Shown in pieces: positions 46,870 through 58,094 of a DNA stretch of 64,000 nucleotides. Under the pieces are notes generated by a model, which was not told the origin of the DNA, ran no database searches, and saw only the letters and a list, made by a program, of their open reading frames with translations. The translations under genes and the position numbers were made by a program. This DNA is from Posidonia oceanica. Its lineage: Eukaryota; Streptophyta; Magnoliopsida; Alismatales; Posidoniaceae. Where the stretch lies: assembly GCA_037176725.1 (NCBI GenBank), contig JAZBRS010000075.1, positions 71,240,001 through 71,304,000 of the forward strand. The letters are read 5' to 3'. Position 1 is the stretch's first letter. Every line of letters begins with the position of its first letter.

Positions 46870-47300
46870 AGCTCCGGTCGCTACGGCAAAGCCGATCACC
46901 TCACACCATGATCTTCAGGCCAGTTATAAAAAGAAAACAAAGAACAACTTGGAAAACAGGAGGTTTTCTGTCCTGGGATGTTGAACGCTAAATCTGGAGC
47001 GTTCAATGTTGAACGCCCAGATTCCAATGTTTAACACACTAACAAAAATTTTTCAAAAAAAGAAATAGTATTTTTTACTCAACCACCCCTTATTCGAGAG
47101 AATCAAAAACAAAAGGGGAGGTGGTTGCATACATTTTTGCGTATAAAAAAAAATCCAAACAATGAAGGGGTCATGGCGCCTCAAAACACTAAGAGGAATT
47201 TCACCACGACCTTGAAAATTCACAAAAATAAAAGAAAGATTGCAAAGGAAAAGAAAGAAGAAGAAGAGAATACTCACCTAGCACGGGGGCACTTTTAGCA
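46870..47300 (-). other. Element E leader with conserved stem-loop
   Basis: This is homologous to the leaders of F and C. It carries TTGAACGC words near 46981-47020 and a GGTCATGG...CCACGACC inverted repeat at 47169-47211. Confidence 0.7.
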
Positions 47301-47318
47301 GTCCCACCGTGATCGCAA
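47301..47318 (-). promoter_or_regulatory. Element E primer-binding site
   Basis: On the minus strand it reads TTTGCGATCACGGTGGGA, lacking one G compared with the TGGCGATCACGG of B. Confidence 0.6.
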
Positions 47319-47321
47319 ATC

Positions 47322-48101
47322 TGTGGATATGGGGTTTCTGTAGATGTGGATAATGGAGGGTGTTTATGTAGATGACGATGCTTCCACAACGTTGTCAACT
47401 TTGTTGTGATCACCACTCGTCAATGGGCGGACAAGGCGCCTAGGAAGATGTAGATGATGTGGGTACTCAACTCACTGGATCGACGGCAGGATGTCGTCCA
47501 ATGGCTTCCTCGTGTTACGTGAGCGTATTCCTTTCCTTCAAAACAAATAAAGATAGATCTGGGTAAGTTCGTGTGTAGTAAATGATAATAGAAGAAAACA
47601 GAAAATAATATGAACAAGTGAATCTAATACTAACCGGGGGTTGTTCCCCGCATGCTTATGCTATGGGTCCTAATTTAAGGAATGCAATATGAAATGAAAA
47701 AGTAGATTGGAAGAAGATACTCCCTTCACCCTCGTGCTGTATGCAGTGGAGCAAGGAAGTAGAGGCACGGTCAGAGCTCCGGCTAGGCTCGAGATCTCGA
47801 GGACCTAGATTGGGATATAGTGATCTCTGGGATCGATAATGGAGACTAGGGTTTCTCTCTCTCTCTTTTGATCTCTTACTTAAAGAATTTCCCTCTCAAA
47901 CCCTAAAATTGGCCTCCCCCTGAGCACCGAATCACGGGACCTATTTATAGGTTCGTGGGACACGAGTTATCCATAGCTAGGAAGGTTCTAGAAGCTTCTA
48001 GAAGGGAACTGATATTTAGGGCTAGTTGCCGCCTAAGCAGGCGACTGGGACAAATATCTCCTGAAAAGATCGTGGAAAATGCCAGGGAAATTCCGCGTGA
48101 C
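47322..48101 (-). repeat. Element E 5' LTR, B-like, truncated by element C
   Basis: The minus strand matches B's LTR in order: the GGGGAACAACCCCCGG word, GACGACATCCTGCCGTCGAT, and a CCACATCTACA end. It then carries a further 16 bases ending CCCCATATCCACA like the C and F LTRs. A TATAAATA is at 47949-47942 and a GGCGACT word near 48046. C begins at 48102. Confidence 0.75.
47942..47949 (-). promoter_or_regulatory. TATA box of E LTR
   Basis: TATAAATA on the minus strand matches the position of the B TATA box relative to the LTR end. Confidence 0.6.
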
Positions 48102-48829
48102 TATGGATATGGGGTTTTTGGTTAGGAGAAGCTTGTTGTGTCTATTTGGTGCTTCCTCGTTGCCCCTTTTTTATATCCAACTCTGTCACTCCACAGGTGA
48201 TAGAATTGGTGTGATCGCCACTCTCGGTTCGCTTTCGCTGGCCCTCAGACGCCTTGGGAGATGTGATATGGTTGTGGGTTCTGCTACCTTGGGACAACGC
48301 CTGCATTGCCCAAGCGTGCCCGTGTTTGGTGAGTTTCTTCTTTTTCTTCTTTTCCTTGCAAAATAGATTTTAAAGATGCGGATTAATAAAGTGTAGTATA
48401 TGATTCAAAGCAAATTGAAAATTAACATAAAATGAAAGGAGGAATACTTACTCGAGGGGTTTTATCCCCCCGGTTGCAACTAAGTATGACTATGCCTAGC
48501 TACAACAATATATGAAATGAAATGCTTTGCTATACTACGAATTTAAACATATGATATGAAAAGAAAAGGAAAACTAAAGAGAGCCCCCTTTTTATCTATG
48601 CACAGAATGCATGAGGTGTCGACATGATGTCACTGACGACAGAGGAGGACTCAAGCTCTCTCAAAAACTCTTTCTCCACATAACTTCTCTCGAGATCTTG
48701 GCTCAAAACACTTTCTACTTGCTCTCAATAATTCTTCTAAAATTGTGTTCCTCTCTCAAGAAAATCCTCAAAAATCCCTCCTCAATCTGTCCTCCATTCG
48801 TCCTCCTTGACATAGTAGGGGTACCCCTG

Positions 48830-48837
48830 CTTTTATA
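48830..48837 (-). promoter_or_regulatory. TATA box of C 3' LTR
   Basis: TATAAAAG lies inside a small palindrome (CTGCTT...AAGCAG, with one mismatch in this copy). Confidence 0.65.
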
Positions 48838-48922
48838 GAAGCAAGGGAGGAACAAATAAGGACACAAAGGCCAAGTCAGCAACTTTCCTGTTTTAGAAGT
48901 GTTGGACACTGACCGTTACAGC

Positions 48923-48940
48923 GTCCAATGTTGGACGCTG
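48923..48940. repeat. Inverted repeat GCGTCCAA-TG-TTGGACGC
   Basis: It has eight-base perfect arms separated by two bases. It is one member of the C-family hairpin set, and the same sequence is in the 5' LTR near 60274. Confidence 0.85.
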
Positions 48941-49161
48941 GAATACCCAGCATCCAACAACCCTCCAAGGCAAAGATGCCAGGATCAAAGAATATTCCTC
49001 AATAGGTGGCTGATTAGTGATCATTAAAGCCAATTAATGCCTTCACTGGTCAAAGGACCTTTAGTGGAGGTAAAGCACGAAATTTGATTTCAGCCAAATA
49101 TGGCAAGTTTGGGGAAACAGAAAACCAGGTTGTTGGATGCCATGATTCACAGTGTCCAACA

Positions 49162-49188
49162 TTGGACGCTAGGGTATCTAGCGTCCAA
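49162..49188. repeat. Inverted repeat TTGGACGCTA-(7)-TAGCGTCCAA
   Basis: It has ten-base perfect arms and a seven-base loop, followed by a further GTTGGATGC / GCGTCCAAC pair to 49217. Confidence 0.88.
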
Positions 49189-49377
49189 CGTTGGATGCTA
49201 GGGTATCCAGCGTCCAACACACTCAAATGCAAGCTTGCCAATTTTGGCCTCTCAATCACAGGGACAAGTGTCAATAAGTTAGATGAGAGTACTTGAGCTA
49301 GGCAAAGAGCTTCTAGAAGTAACCTAATGCAATAGACTACACTATCATGAAAGGAGTGCCAAAACGGGATATCTACA

Positions 49378-49393
49378 GATTGCCCCTCCTTGA
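49378..49393 (-). promoter_or_regulatory. Element C polypurine tract
   Basis: The minus strand reads TTCAAGGAGGGGCAATC-like sequence directly before the LTR start. It identifies 48102-49377 as the 3' LTR. Confidence 0.8.
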
Positions 49394-50039
49394 AGATGGT
49401 TCGGCACGAAGCTATCTACAAGGCGAGACGATACCCCCGTGTGGCACTACCTGGAGATCCTAAATGAAATCTAATACCTGCTGCCACCAGACTTAGACGA
49501 GACACAATGAGGGTTGGCTAAAGAAACACGACCAAGGAGATTGCCCAAGGGGAACAAGCTAACGACATGACCGCGGGGGTTGCCCGCGGGGGTCAAACTA
49601 AATGACTTGCCACGGGGATTGCCCGTAGAGGTCAAACTAAAGACACTACCACGGGGGTTGCCCGTGAGGTCAAACTAAAAGGATGGATAGCTAATGCTTC
49701 CGACGACCACTCAATGCGAATGCAATACAATGCGCTATGCATGGATGCGTGCTGACGGGAATGCGAAGGAGGTGATCATGATATGCAATGCATGACCCTA
49801 GTTGATGAGGTTCCTCCATCATTGCCAGCTTTAATTTGTATACCGATTTGGCTCAGGAATTTTGCTCATCACCTGAGGCGGACTGACACATGCGGGAATG
49901 CAATTCGTCATAATCAGGTGCCCTCTCCTCGAGCGTAGCCTACACTCTTCATGGGGACCATCGTTTTATGACCCGCAGGTTAGTGAGTTAGAGGTCTATG
50001 ATGCTCCCAGGCAAAAGGGGATTGATCTCTTCTCTGCTG
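49394..50039 (-). other. Element C, start of repeat-rich 3' region; no gene
   Basis: It contains a few copies of a GGGGGTTGCCCG(C/T)GGGG-like word (49560-49680). No coding sequence was found. Confidence 0.6.
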
Positions 50040-50396
50040 GCCGCGTTGGCTCTATTTGTCACAATCAGGTATCTTTTCATCGAATGTTGCCTACATTCCC
50101 GACAGAGACCGTCATCTTGTGACCCCGAATCAATGAATGATGAATCCACTAATACCGTTGGCTTTACTCGTCAGAATCAAGTGTCCTTTCATCGAATGTT
50201 GCCTGCATTCTCGACGGGGACCGTCATCTTCTGACCCGGGAGTTAGTGAACGAGGGGTCCACTAATACTGTTGGCTTGATTCGCCAAAATCAGGTGTCCT
50301 TTAATCGAATGTTGCCTACATTCTCGACAAAGACCGTCATCTTCTGACCCGGGAGTTAGTGAACGATGGGTCCACTAATACCGTTGGCTTTGCTTT
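50040..50396. repeat. Repeat of about 115 bp, three copies
   Basis: The units share TCATCGAATGTTGCCTACAT-like sequence and GACCGTCATCTTCTGACCC. Confidence 0.75.
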
Positions 50397-50910
50397 GTTA
50401 ACCCGGTGGTGCTCTAAGGTACCTGTTTTTTTATTGTCTTGCTTTGTTTATCCAGTTGTGCTCCAGGTTCTTTGCTTTGGTGGCCCGGTCATGCTACAGG
50501 GTTCTTTGCTTTGGTGACCCGGTTATGCTTTGGGGTTCTTTGCTTTGGTGACCCGGTTATGCTCTGAGGTTCTTTGCTTTGGTGATCCGATTATGCTCCG
50601 GGGTTCTTTGCTTTGGTGACCCAGTTATGCTTCGGGGTTCTTTGCTTTGATGACCTGGTTATGCTCCAGGGTTCTTTGCTTTGGTGACCCGGTTATGCTT
50701 CGGGGTTCTTTGCTTTGATGACCTGGTTATGCTCCGGGGTTCTTTGCTTTGATGATCCGATTATGCTCCGGGGTTCTTTGCTTTGATGACCCGGTTATGC
50801 TCCGGGGTTCTTTGCTTTGGTGACTGGGTTATGCTCTAGGGTTCTTTGCTTTGATGACCCGGTTATGCTCTGGGGTTCTTTGCTTTGATGACCCGGTTAT
50901 GCTCCGGGGT
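50397..50910. repeat. 34-bp minisatellite, about 14 copies
   Basis: The unit is TTCTTTGCTTTGGTGACCCG plus GTTATGCTCCGGGG with small changes. Confidence 0.88.
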
Positions 50911-50959
50911 TTAACTAAAAGACTTGCCGAGGGGGTTGCCCAAGGGGGTCAAACTGACA

Positions 50960-51395
50960 TTTAAAAGACTTAAGCTGGATCAAACATCCAACACTCAAAG
51001 AAAAATGAGCTGGATCAGGCATCCATCACTCAAGAATTGAGCTGGATCAAACATCCAACACTCAAGGATCGAGCTAGATTATCCAACACTCAAGGATCGA
51101 ACTGGATTTATCCAACACTCAAGGATCGAGCTGGATTATCCAACACTCCAGGATTGAACTGGATTATCCAACACTCAAGGATTGAACTGGATCAAACATC
51201 CATCACTCAAGGATTGAGCTAGATTATCCAACACTCAAAGATCGAGCTGGATTATCCAACACTCATGGATTGAACTGGATTATCCAACACTCAAGGATTG
51301 AGCTGGATCAAACGTCCATCACTCAAGGATTGAGCTAGATTATCCAACACTCAAGGATCGAGCTGGATTATCCAATACTCAAGGATTGACCTTTG
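50960..51395. repeat. 28-37 bp minisatellite
   Basis: The units are AAGGATCGAGCTGGATTATC plus CAACACTC, some with an extra AAACATC. Confidence 0.85.
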
Positions 51396-51424
51396 GGTGT
51401 TGGTCAAAGGGATAGAACTGAAAT

Positions 51425-51815
51425 TTAAAAGACTCGCCGAGGGGGTTGCCCAAGGAAAAACTAAACTAAAACATCGCCGAGGGGGTTACCTAAGGAAAAA
51501 CTGAAATAAAACATGTCGAGGGGGTTGCCCAAGGAAAACACTGAAATAAAACATGCCGAGGGGATCACCCAAGGAAAAACTGAAATAAAACACGTCGAGG
51601 GGGTTGCCCAAGGAAAAACTGAATTAAAACACGCCGACGGGGTTGCCCAAGGGAAAAACTGAAATAAAACACACCGAGGGGGTTACCCAAGGGAAAACTG
51701 AAATAAAACACGCCGAGGGGATTGTCCAAGGAAAAACTGAAATAAAACACGTCGAGGGGGTTGTCTAAGGGAAAAACTGAAATAAAACACGTCGAGGGGG
51801 TTACCCAAGGGAATA
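51425..51815. repeat. 40-bp minisatellite, about 9 copies
   Basis: The units contain ACGTCGAGGGGGTTGCCCAA followed by GGAAAAACTGAAATAAA. Confidence 0.87.
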
Positions 51816-52442
51816 AAAGGATACATCTTTGGCTTTGTTTGCCCGGTTGTGCTCCAGGGTTCTTTGCTGTCCGGCGGCTCAAAAATCATGATGGCATCAT
51901 CCCCATGCGCACTCTAGCTTGTAGAAACCTCTGGAATTGGAAGAAAATTGATTTGGAGGCTTTCTGGCAAAATTCAGCATTTTAAGTTGCTCTGAAGTAT
52001 TGGACGCTATATCCTTCTGCGTCCAACATATGACGCAAGAATGTATTGCGTCCAACATCTAAACTGTCATCTAGGTGCACGATGCTATTATTTACTGCGT
52101 CTAACGTATGACGCAAAAACCTATAGCGTCCAACGTGTCGGGGCCTTTAAAGACCGCCCGTCTCCTCGGCTCTTCACTTTCCTGCTCTTTCCTTCTTCTT
52201 CTCCGGCGACAGTGACTCTCCTCCACCTTCGAACTCCTTCGGCGTGAGGTGGTGGGCGTCGTTCGCACGCATTCAACAGCTAGGGCACGGTTTGCGGCGA
52301 CTTCAGTGTGTGTGGCATTTACGGCCACTGCGACCGGCGATTCTAGCGACATTTGCAGGTATGCTCTTCCTCCCCTGCCATTCCCCCTTCCTCCGGCGTG
52401 GTGCCCTGATTCTCGTTGGTTTCTTCCCCTTTTTTTCAGTTT
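51816..52442 (+). promoter_or_regulatory. Promoter and 5' UTR region of the C PMD gene
   Basis: Upstream of the ATG lie hairpin words TTGGACGC-(11)-GCGTCCAA (52000-52026) and more GCGTCCAAC/GACGC words to 52137. A weak TATA-like TTTAAAG is at 52146-52152. A 5' UTR intron is likely: donor GCAG/GTATGC after 52358 and acceptor TTTTTTCAG ending at 52439, three bases before the ATG. Confidence 0.6.
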
Positions 52443-55400
52443 ATGCCGAGATTTGGCAAGGCGTACATGAGGCCGAAGAAGCTGGCTTGGATGGGGGAGG
52501 GCCCGTCGACGTCCGGTAGGCCTGAGCCGACTCCAGTGAGTGTGCCAGAGAAGCCTGAGGTGGCGGAGCCAGTGGTGGCAAAACCAGAGGCAGTGATGCC
52601 GGCGATGGATGAACCTGGGGTGACAGCACCAGCAGACGTTGGAGAGTCCGAGGCAGCAGTAGCAGCTGATGTTGAGGAGTCTGAGGTGGCGGTATAGGCG
52701 GACGTAGTGGAGCCTTGGGTGACAAGTAGTTCTAGTGGCTCGGAGAGTTCTGACTCATCGGCCACCCTTGGTGAGGACTCCGGTCCTGCAGAGGAGGCGG
52801 CCGCACCAGTAGTTGAGGACGACTCTTGGTACCAGAGGATCCTGGAGTTCGTTCGCCTGGAGGCGGAGGGCGAGGCTAGCACTCCTCCGGAGTTCACTCG
52901 GGTTCACATACCCCGTGACAAGGTGCAGGCCTTGGGTCCGCGTAGGGATGCGACCTGGGCCGAGTTTGCAGTAGTTGCACTGGCAGCTAGAGGACAGGTA
53001 ATCACATTTTCCATTGGAATTCAATTCATTATCATATTTGACTTGATCTGACAATTTTCCTCTCTCTTGTAGAGTCGGGCTCCCGCCGTCGTGCGTTGCC
53101 ACTGGGGTCAGGTCCTCAGGTGCTACCGGATGTTGGTGCCTTTCCAGCACGAGCAGCTTCGGCAAAATGGGGTTTGGACACTTCCTGTCCATTCCTCCTT
53201 TCCAGCTTGAGTTGGGGCTTCTAGAGTCTGCAGCAGAGCGCTACCACCCCCATACGAGCTCGTTCGTGACTCAAGTTGGCGAGTTCGTCCTTTCTTTGGA
53301 GGACATGGCCCGGCTGACTGGCCTACGGGTGATGGGACGTCCGGTGATTGGCCCAGTACACTCTGACTACTCCTCTATGATGGCAGAGTTGGTGGGGAGG
53401 AGGGTCGTCATGTACGGGCCTTGTCTTTTTGTTACTACCTCGGTGGTTCAGCACGTCGAGGACTCCCAAGAGATAGCGATGGAGCCTGGGGAGGATGCCG
53501 ATCAGTAGCTCCGTGCCTTTCTTCTAGTTTTGTTCAGGGACTTGCTTTTCTACCATGCCACTTCACGGCTTTCAACAATGTTCCTGCCCCTACTTGCCGA
53601 CTTAGATCAAGTAGGGGAGTACTCTTGGGGAGCCGCGAGCCTGTCATTCTTATACACCGTGCTCTTCAAGTTTTCCGATGGTAGTTCCCGTCAACTTGGC
53701 GAGAACCTGCCATTCTTTCAGGAATATAAACTTTCTTTGCTTATTTAAGCTTCAAATATTATTTACTTTGCATGCTCGATTGATGATTTGCTTTCTTTTT
53801 ACTTGCAGATGTGGGTATAGGACCACTTTACTTTCATGAGGCCCATCCCACCTTCAGTTCCCGAGGCGGGATGCCCTTCCCACGGGGACTACACTGGAGT
53901 CAGGCCGCTCATGCACCTGAGGCGGTCACTGGCCATCGCTATGTCAAACGTCTCTTCTATGAGATGCTGGTTCCTGCCCAGGTAATATGCCCCTGCTGAT
54001 ATATTATTCTTCTTTCGATTTACTGATTCCCTGTCTGCTTTTCAAGTGATCTGGCGTCCTCATGCCGAGGGGGAGCACGAGGATGTTCCTGAGATAGCTC
54101 AGGACCGCATAGTTTTCGACCGGGACATCTGGCTCCAGTACTGGAACCACTGCCACTTCCAGCAGATCAGCCGGGCACTTAGGCAGTTGGGACGCCAGCA
54201 TATTTAGCCTCAGGCTCACCCGTTCTAAGTTTGGCACAAGATACGGGGGGGAGGTGGATGTGCTCGCCACTAGGTTGACAACTACGGTCCACAGTTGCTG
54301 GACTGGGTTTAAGGCAGCTCCACCACTCCTGTTGATGCAACTGCTGAGGACGAGTTGGCTTGGGCCAGGTGGATGGATGACCAGTTTAGCAAGCTCATGG
54401 TCTTCCATCGCTCCCATTTTCTGGGGCGGTCGAACCTTCCCATGCGTGACACCACTCCAAATGTGGCAGCGATGGCTGTGGGCGAGCTGTGGGAGTCCGT
54501 TCGCTCTCACAGGATTCAGATGGAGATAGCGGTGAATATTTAGCATAATGTTTCAATTTGTATTGTTTGTATTTCTTGACAGCTAACTTGTTTGGGCTTT
54601 GCCCCTTGCAGCTGAGGACTACTGACGAGCACAGTTAGCGTGAGCGCGACCTGGTTAGGCGCGTTGCTGAGTTGACCGAGGAGGTTGAGCGTCTGTGAGC
54701 CTTTGCTTCTCAGGTTTGCATTTATTTTTATAGCATAGTTATTTGCCTTGAAAATTGTGCTAATTATGCCTTCTTTGCTTTTGCAGCCTTCGACTAGTTC
54801 TGCCCCTCCACCGGGTCATGCCGAGGAGATTTCCCACCTTCAGAGTATGGTAAGTATAGCAATATACTTTCCCTTTATATTTCTTGATTCAGTTCTGACT
54901 ATGGTTCCGACTTTTGCAGATTGACGATCTTCAGCAGGAGTTGGAGTGGACTACGGCAGGTGCCTTGGAGCGTGCTTTACGCCTTGAGGAGCAGTTGGAG
55001 GAGGTACGTCAGCTTGCTGAGGAGAGGGCTGCTGAGATTGCCCGGCTTACTGCGCAGCAGCAACCCCTACGGTGACTGATTCAGCTGCAGAGATTGCCGA
55101 GCTGAGGAGGCAACTGGAGGTGGCTCAAAAGGTATAACTTGCTCTTCTGCCTTTTAAATTCATATGCTTGCTTATGCTAATGGCTTGATGCTTCTCCTCT
55201 GTCTTTTCTTGCAGGAACGAGATATGGATCGAGCAATGGCAGCTCAGTTCGAGACTGAGGCGATGCATTACTAATGGGAGGCCATGCTTGGTAGTGTTTC
55301 CACTGGTCGCCGAGTTCCTCCACCTCCATTGTCTACGTCGAGGCATCGCTCTGGCAGCCGTCATCCACCGGTTGGGGGGTCTCGAGCTGCGTCACGGGCT

Positions 55401-55547
55401 TCCTCAGGTGGCTCAGTGCGTCAGTCGGCACAGCCCCTTGCAGCTCCTCCTTCCGCTCCTCCTTCGGTTCCTCCTTCAGCTCCTCCTTCGGTTCCTCCTT
55501 CAGTTCCTCCTTCAGCTCCCGAGGGCGAGGGGGAGAGTGCCACTTAG
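52443..55547 (+). pseudogene. Antisense PMD (MAIN-like) gene of element C, decayed
   Basis: Exons inferred by splice sites and similarity to the B gene are 52443-52997, 53073-53721, 53809-53981, 54047-54531, 54612-54713, 54787-54849, 54920-55131 and 55215-55547. The start is MPRFGKAYMRPKKLAW. PMD features are MGFGHFLSIPPFQLELGLL, EFVLSLEDMARLTGL, HFTFMRP, IWRPHAEGEH and RALRQLGRQH. Exons six and seven look coiled-coil, and the tail is a Ser/Pro-rich repeat. Lesions include TAG at 52695, an extra base near 53164, TAG at 53506, a donor reading GA instead of GT at 53722, and a stop plus shift in exon three. Exon four has several stops, and TAA occurs in the last exon. The exon plan matches B, but the reading frame does not survive. 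It runs opposite to C's own gag-pol strand. Confidence 0.85.
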
Positions 55548-56749
55548 TTGTTGCTGTTCTCTTTTTCTTTCATTTCTTTTTTTTACTTGACAGCACTTGT
55601 ACCTCAGGGGTATGCCCTGGTGATATTGTTAGCTGTTGCTGCTTTCCTTTTTCTTTTCAGCACTTGTACCTCAGGGATATGCCCTAGTGATATTGTAGAA
55701 AACTCAGATTTATAAATGATAAAGATTTTCTACACACTTAGCAAACTTGTCAGATGTTTTCTTTTTTCTTTACCTTTCTCTAAGTTGAAAATGAACTAAG
55801 ATAACCAATAATCGAGGGAGCACCTCCAAATAATGGCTTTTAATTTAATTTAACTTGAAACAAGCTTAATTACGTGTAATAATATGCAAATGACAGAGTT
55901 ATGAAGAAAATTTTCACCTGCGAGCTTTAATTCTGAATTCCATGACCGTTGGCGCTTTAACAAGTTAATAACTTAATGTAAACTACAACAGGTGATTCTG
56001 GATAGCCCGGAGGTCCAAAAAAATATGAAACCAATGCCCACACGTGTATTTCAACTTGTAGAAGCCTCTAGAACTGGTAGAAATTGGTTTGGCAATTTGT
56101 CCGTGGATTTGGAGGGCCATGAGCAAAGTTCAGCAACTTTAGTTGCTGAAAAACGTTGGACGCAACTGTCTATGCGTCTAACATAGGACGCTAGAATAGA
56201 TAGCATCCAACAACTCTTATTTATTTTTCTTTTTTGCTACGTTGAACACCAGAACAGTTTGCGTCAAATGTATGATGCAAGAATAGATTGCGTCCAATAA
56301 ACTCTTATTATTTTTTTTCTTTTTTGCCACATTGGACGCCAGAATAGGTTGCATTCAATGTATGACGCAAAATATGGCAACGTCCAACATATATCAGTAG
56401 TTTTCTGCAGAGAAACTTAAACAAAATCATATTAGACCATCTAGGGTGCCCCTTGCCCCTAGTCCAAGGAAAAATAATAAATAAATATGTACATATATTG
56501 CTTGAAATAAACTTAGGTGGAAGATAATAAATCTGGCCTCAATTTTGTTTTCTACATGAAGATGGTATCGACTCGTAAGCGAGTACCAAGTGACTGTCCT
56601 GAATAGGATTGGTCAAAACGCGACGCGGAGTCACTAATGCCCTAGATTTTTTATCATCGGCCAAATTTGCTATCAGTTTCATGAGGTGATGTTGGTTGGG
56701 TAGATTTTACCCTACTCTATATTTCTTTTCATTTTTTCCTTTTTTTTTT
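55548..56749 (+). other. 3' flank of the C PMD gene; no further gene
   Basis: It contains a duplicated segment (CTTGTACCTCAGGG(G/A)TATGCCC at 55590 and 55665). C-family hairpin words follow, such as TTGGACGC-(10)-GCGTCTAA at 56156-56181, and more to 56390. Confidence 0.6.
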
Positions 56750-57030
56750 ATCTTTTGCTCATTTTTTGGATTTGTGGTTTTATGATTTTTTGGTTTTATC
56801 ATTTTGATTTTTAGGCTTTATGATTTTTTGGTTTTATCATCAAATTTTTTTTTTTTTTTGGATTTTTGGTTCTATGATTTTTTTGGGATTTATGATTTTT
56901 TGGTTTTATCATTTTTTGGATTTTTGGTTTTATCATTTTTTGGATTTTTGGTTTTATCTTTTTTTTTGGATTTTTGGTTTTGTCATTTTTTGGATTTTTG
57001 ACTTTATTATTATTTTTGGATTTTGGGAGA
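56750..57030. repeat. TTTTTGGxTTTTATxATTTT repeat
   Basis: This is an irregular tandem repeat of about 20-25 bp, rich in T and G (GGATTTTTGGTTTTATCATT). Frames through it are compositional. Confidence 0.8.
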
Positions 57031-57600
57031 AGAAGAATCTTCCAAGGAGTTGGGAAAATCTTGACAATTGGGTCCCTTGCGCAATCTTGGAGCCAAAAGA
57101 TACTACAGTCTTGCTTTGGCACCCAGTTGCCCCTAGACCTAGGTTCCTGCCCCTTGCCTCTCATTGTGTAGTACAGGGTGTAGGGAAAGAGATAGTGACC
57201 TATCCTAAGACTTTGGCTAGAGATTTAGAATTCTACCCCTCCCAGCCCAAGGTCAAATCCTACTGCGCTTTTCAATCCCTGATTTTTTAGTTTTGACAAA
57301 TGGACATCTTCTTTGCTGCCTTCTTTTCTTGGACAGCTTCTTTGCTGCCATCTTTTCCCCTCTCTTTTGTTTGATGGACAGCTTCTTTGCTTCCTTCTTT
57401 TCCTTTTCTCTACTCTTTTGGGTAGGCATTTAGTAGTTTCACCCCCATTTTGAGTGTTCTGCCAACAGATATTTATTTGATGGACCGACACACTCCTTTC
57501 TTTTTATTTTGGTACACTCCCCTCTTTTGTGCTTCTAAGCTTGGCTTTGGACATTTACCAAAAGGCATGTCCGACTTATAGGAAGTGTGTGGACTCGTTT
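57031..57600 (-). other. Element C region between repeat and integrase remnant
   Basis: This is non-coding. It includes a repeated GACAGCTTCTTTGCTxCC word at 57325-57400. Nothing else is recognised. Confidence 0.55.
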
Positions 57601-57601
57601 T

Positions 57602-57900
57602 TCAAGGACTGGGAAGGGAACTCATAAAGGTCTGCCTCTGTCTCAGTGTTTGGATCAGTGATACTTCCTCCCCACAGAGTGTTTGTGAGATGAGGTTAGA
57701 AGCAGGATTCCTAGGCTTCGAGAACAGTGAGTTCAAGCACAGGTATTCTATTGGCTCGACGTGCGGTTCAAGGGTAGCATTTATTGTAGTGCATTCCAAG
57801 AACGTTCGAGCCCAGTGCCATCCTTTTGGCCAACAATAGGCGTTGCCTAGATATGCTTCAACTACCAAGTATGGTCCGTCCCATTAAGTTCTCAACTTCC
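57602..57900 (-). pseudogene. Integrase C-terminal remnant of C
   Basis: The minus strand near 57890-57840 reads WDGPYLVVEAYLGNAY, which matches the end of the B integrase (WEGPYIVVAVYPGNAY). Downstream (WARTFLECTT...) it is diverged or frameshifted. The core integrase, RT and protease are absent: the next recognisable sense-strand piece, at 58095-58316, is already gag. The small size and isolation show a large internal deletion. Confidence 0.65.
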
Positions 57901-58094
57901 CAGGCTTGGGTGGTGAATCTTCTTCTCATTTGTTTATATTTATATTTTATGGAAGAAAAAGATATTTTATTTAGGTATATTTTAGCAGAAACCAATACGG
58001 AAACAAGGAAGGAAAAGTCTATTTACAACACTTTGGGGAAATGCCCCTAGTGTAGCCTCCATCAGTAGAGGCTCTTGAGAAGCAGGCTTCAGTC

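Larger units (their letters stand above)
43894..48101 (-). mobile_element. Element E: oldest minus-strand Tat element, 5' part
   Basis: From right to left it shows a truncated 5' LTR (48101-47322), primer site, leader and gag, then it is interrupted by F. C is inserted in its 5' LTR. Its distal LTR part and its pol lie outside the window. Confidence 0.75.
48102..49377 (-). repeat. Element C 3' LTR
   Basis: On the minus strand it starts TGTAGATATCCCGTTTTGG and ends CCCCATATCCATA (one change from CCACA). TATAAAAG is at 48837-48830. Perfect inverted repeats lie at 48923-48940 and 49162-49188. Confidence 0.9.

Noticed and set aside
56804..57290. Phe/Trp-rich membrane-like frame
   Set aside because: It is a product of the TTTTTGGxTTTTAT repeat; there is no conserved motif.
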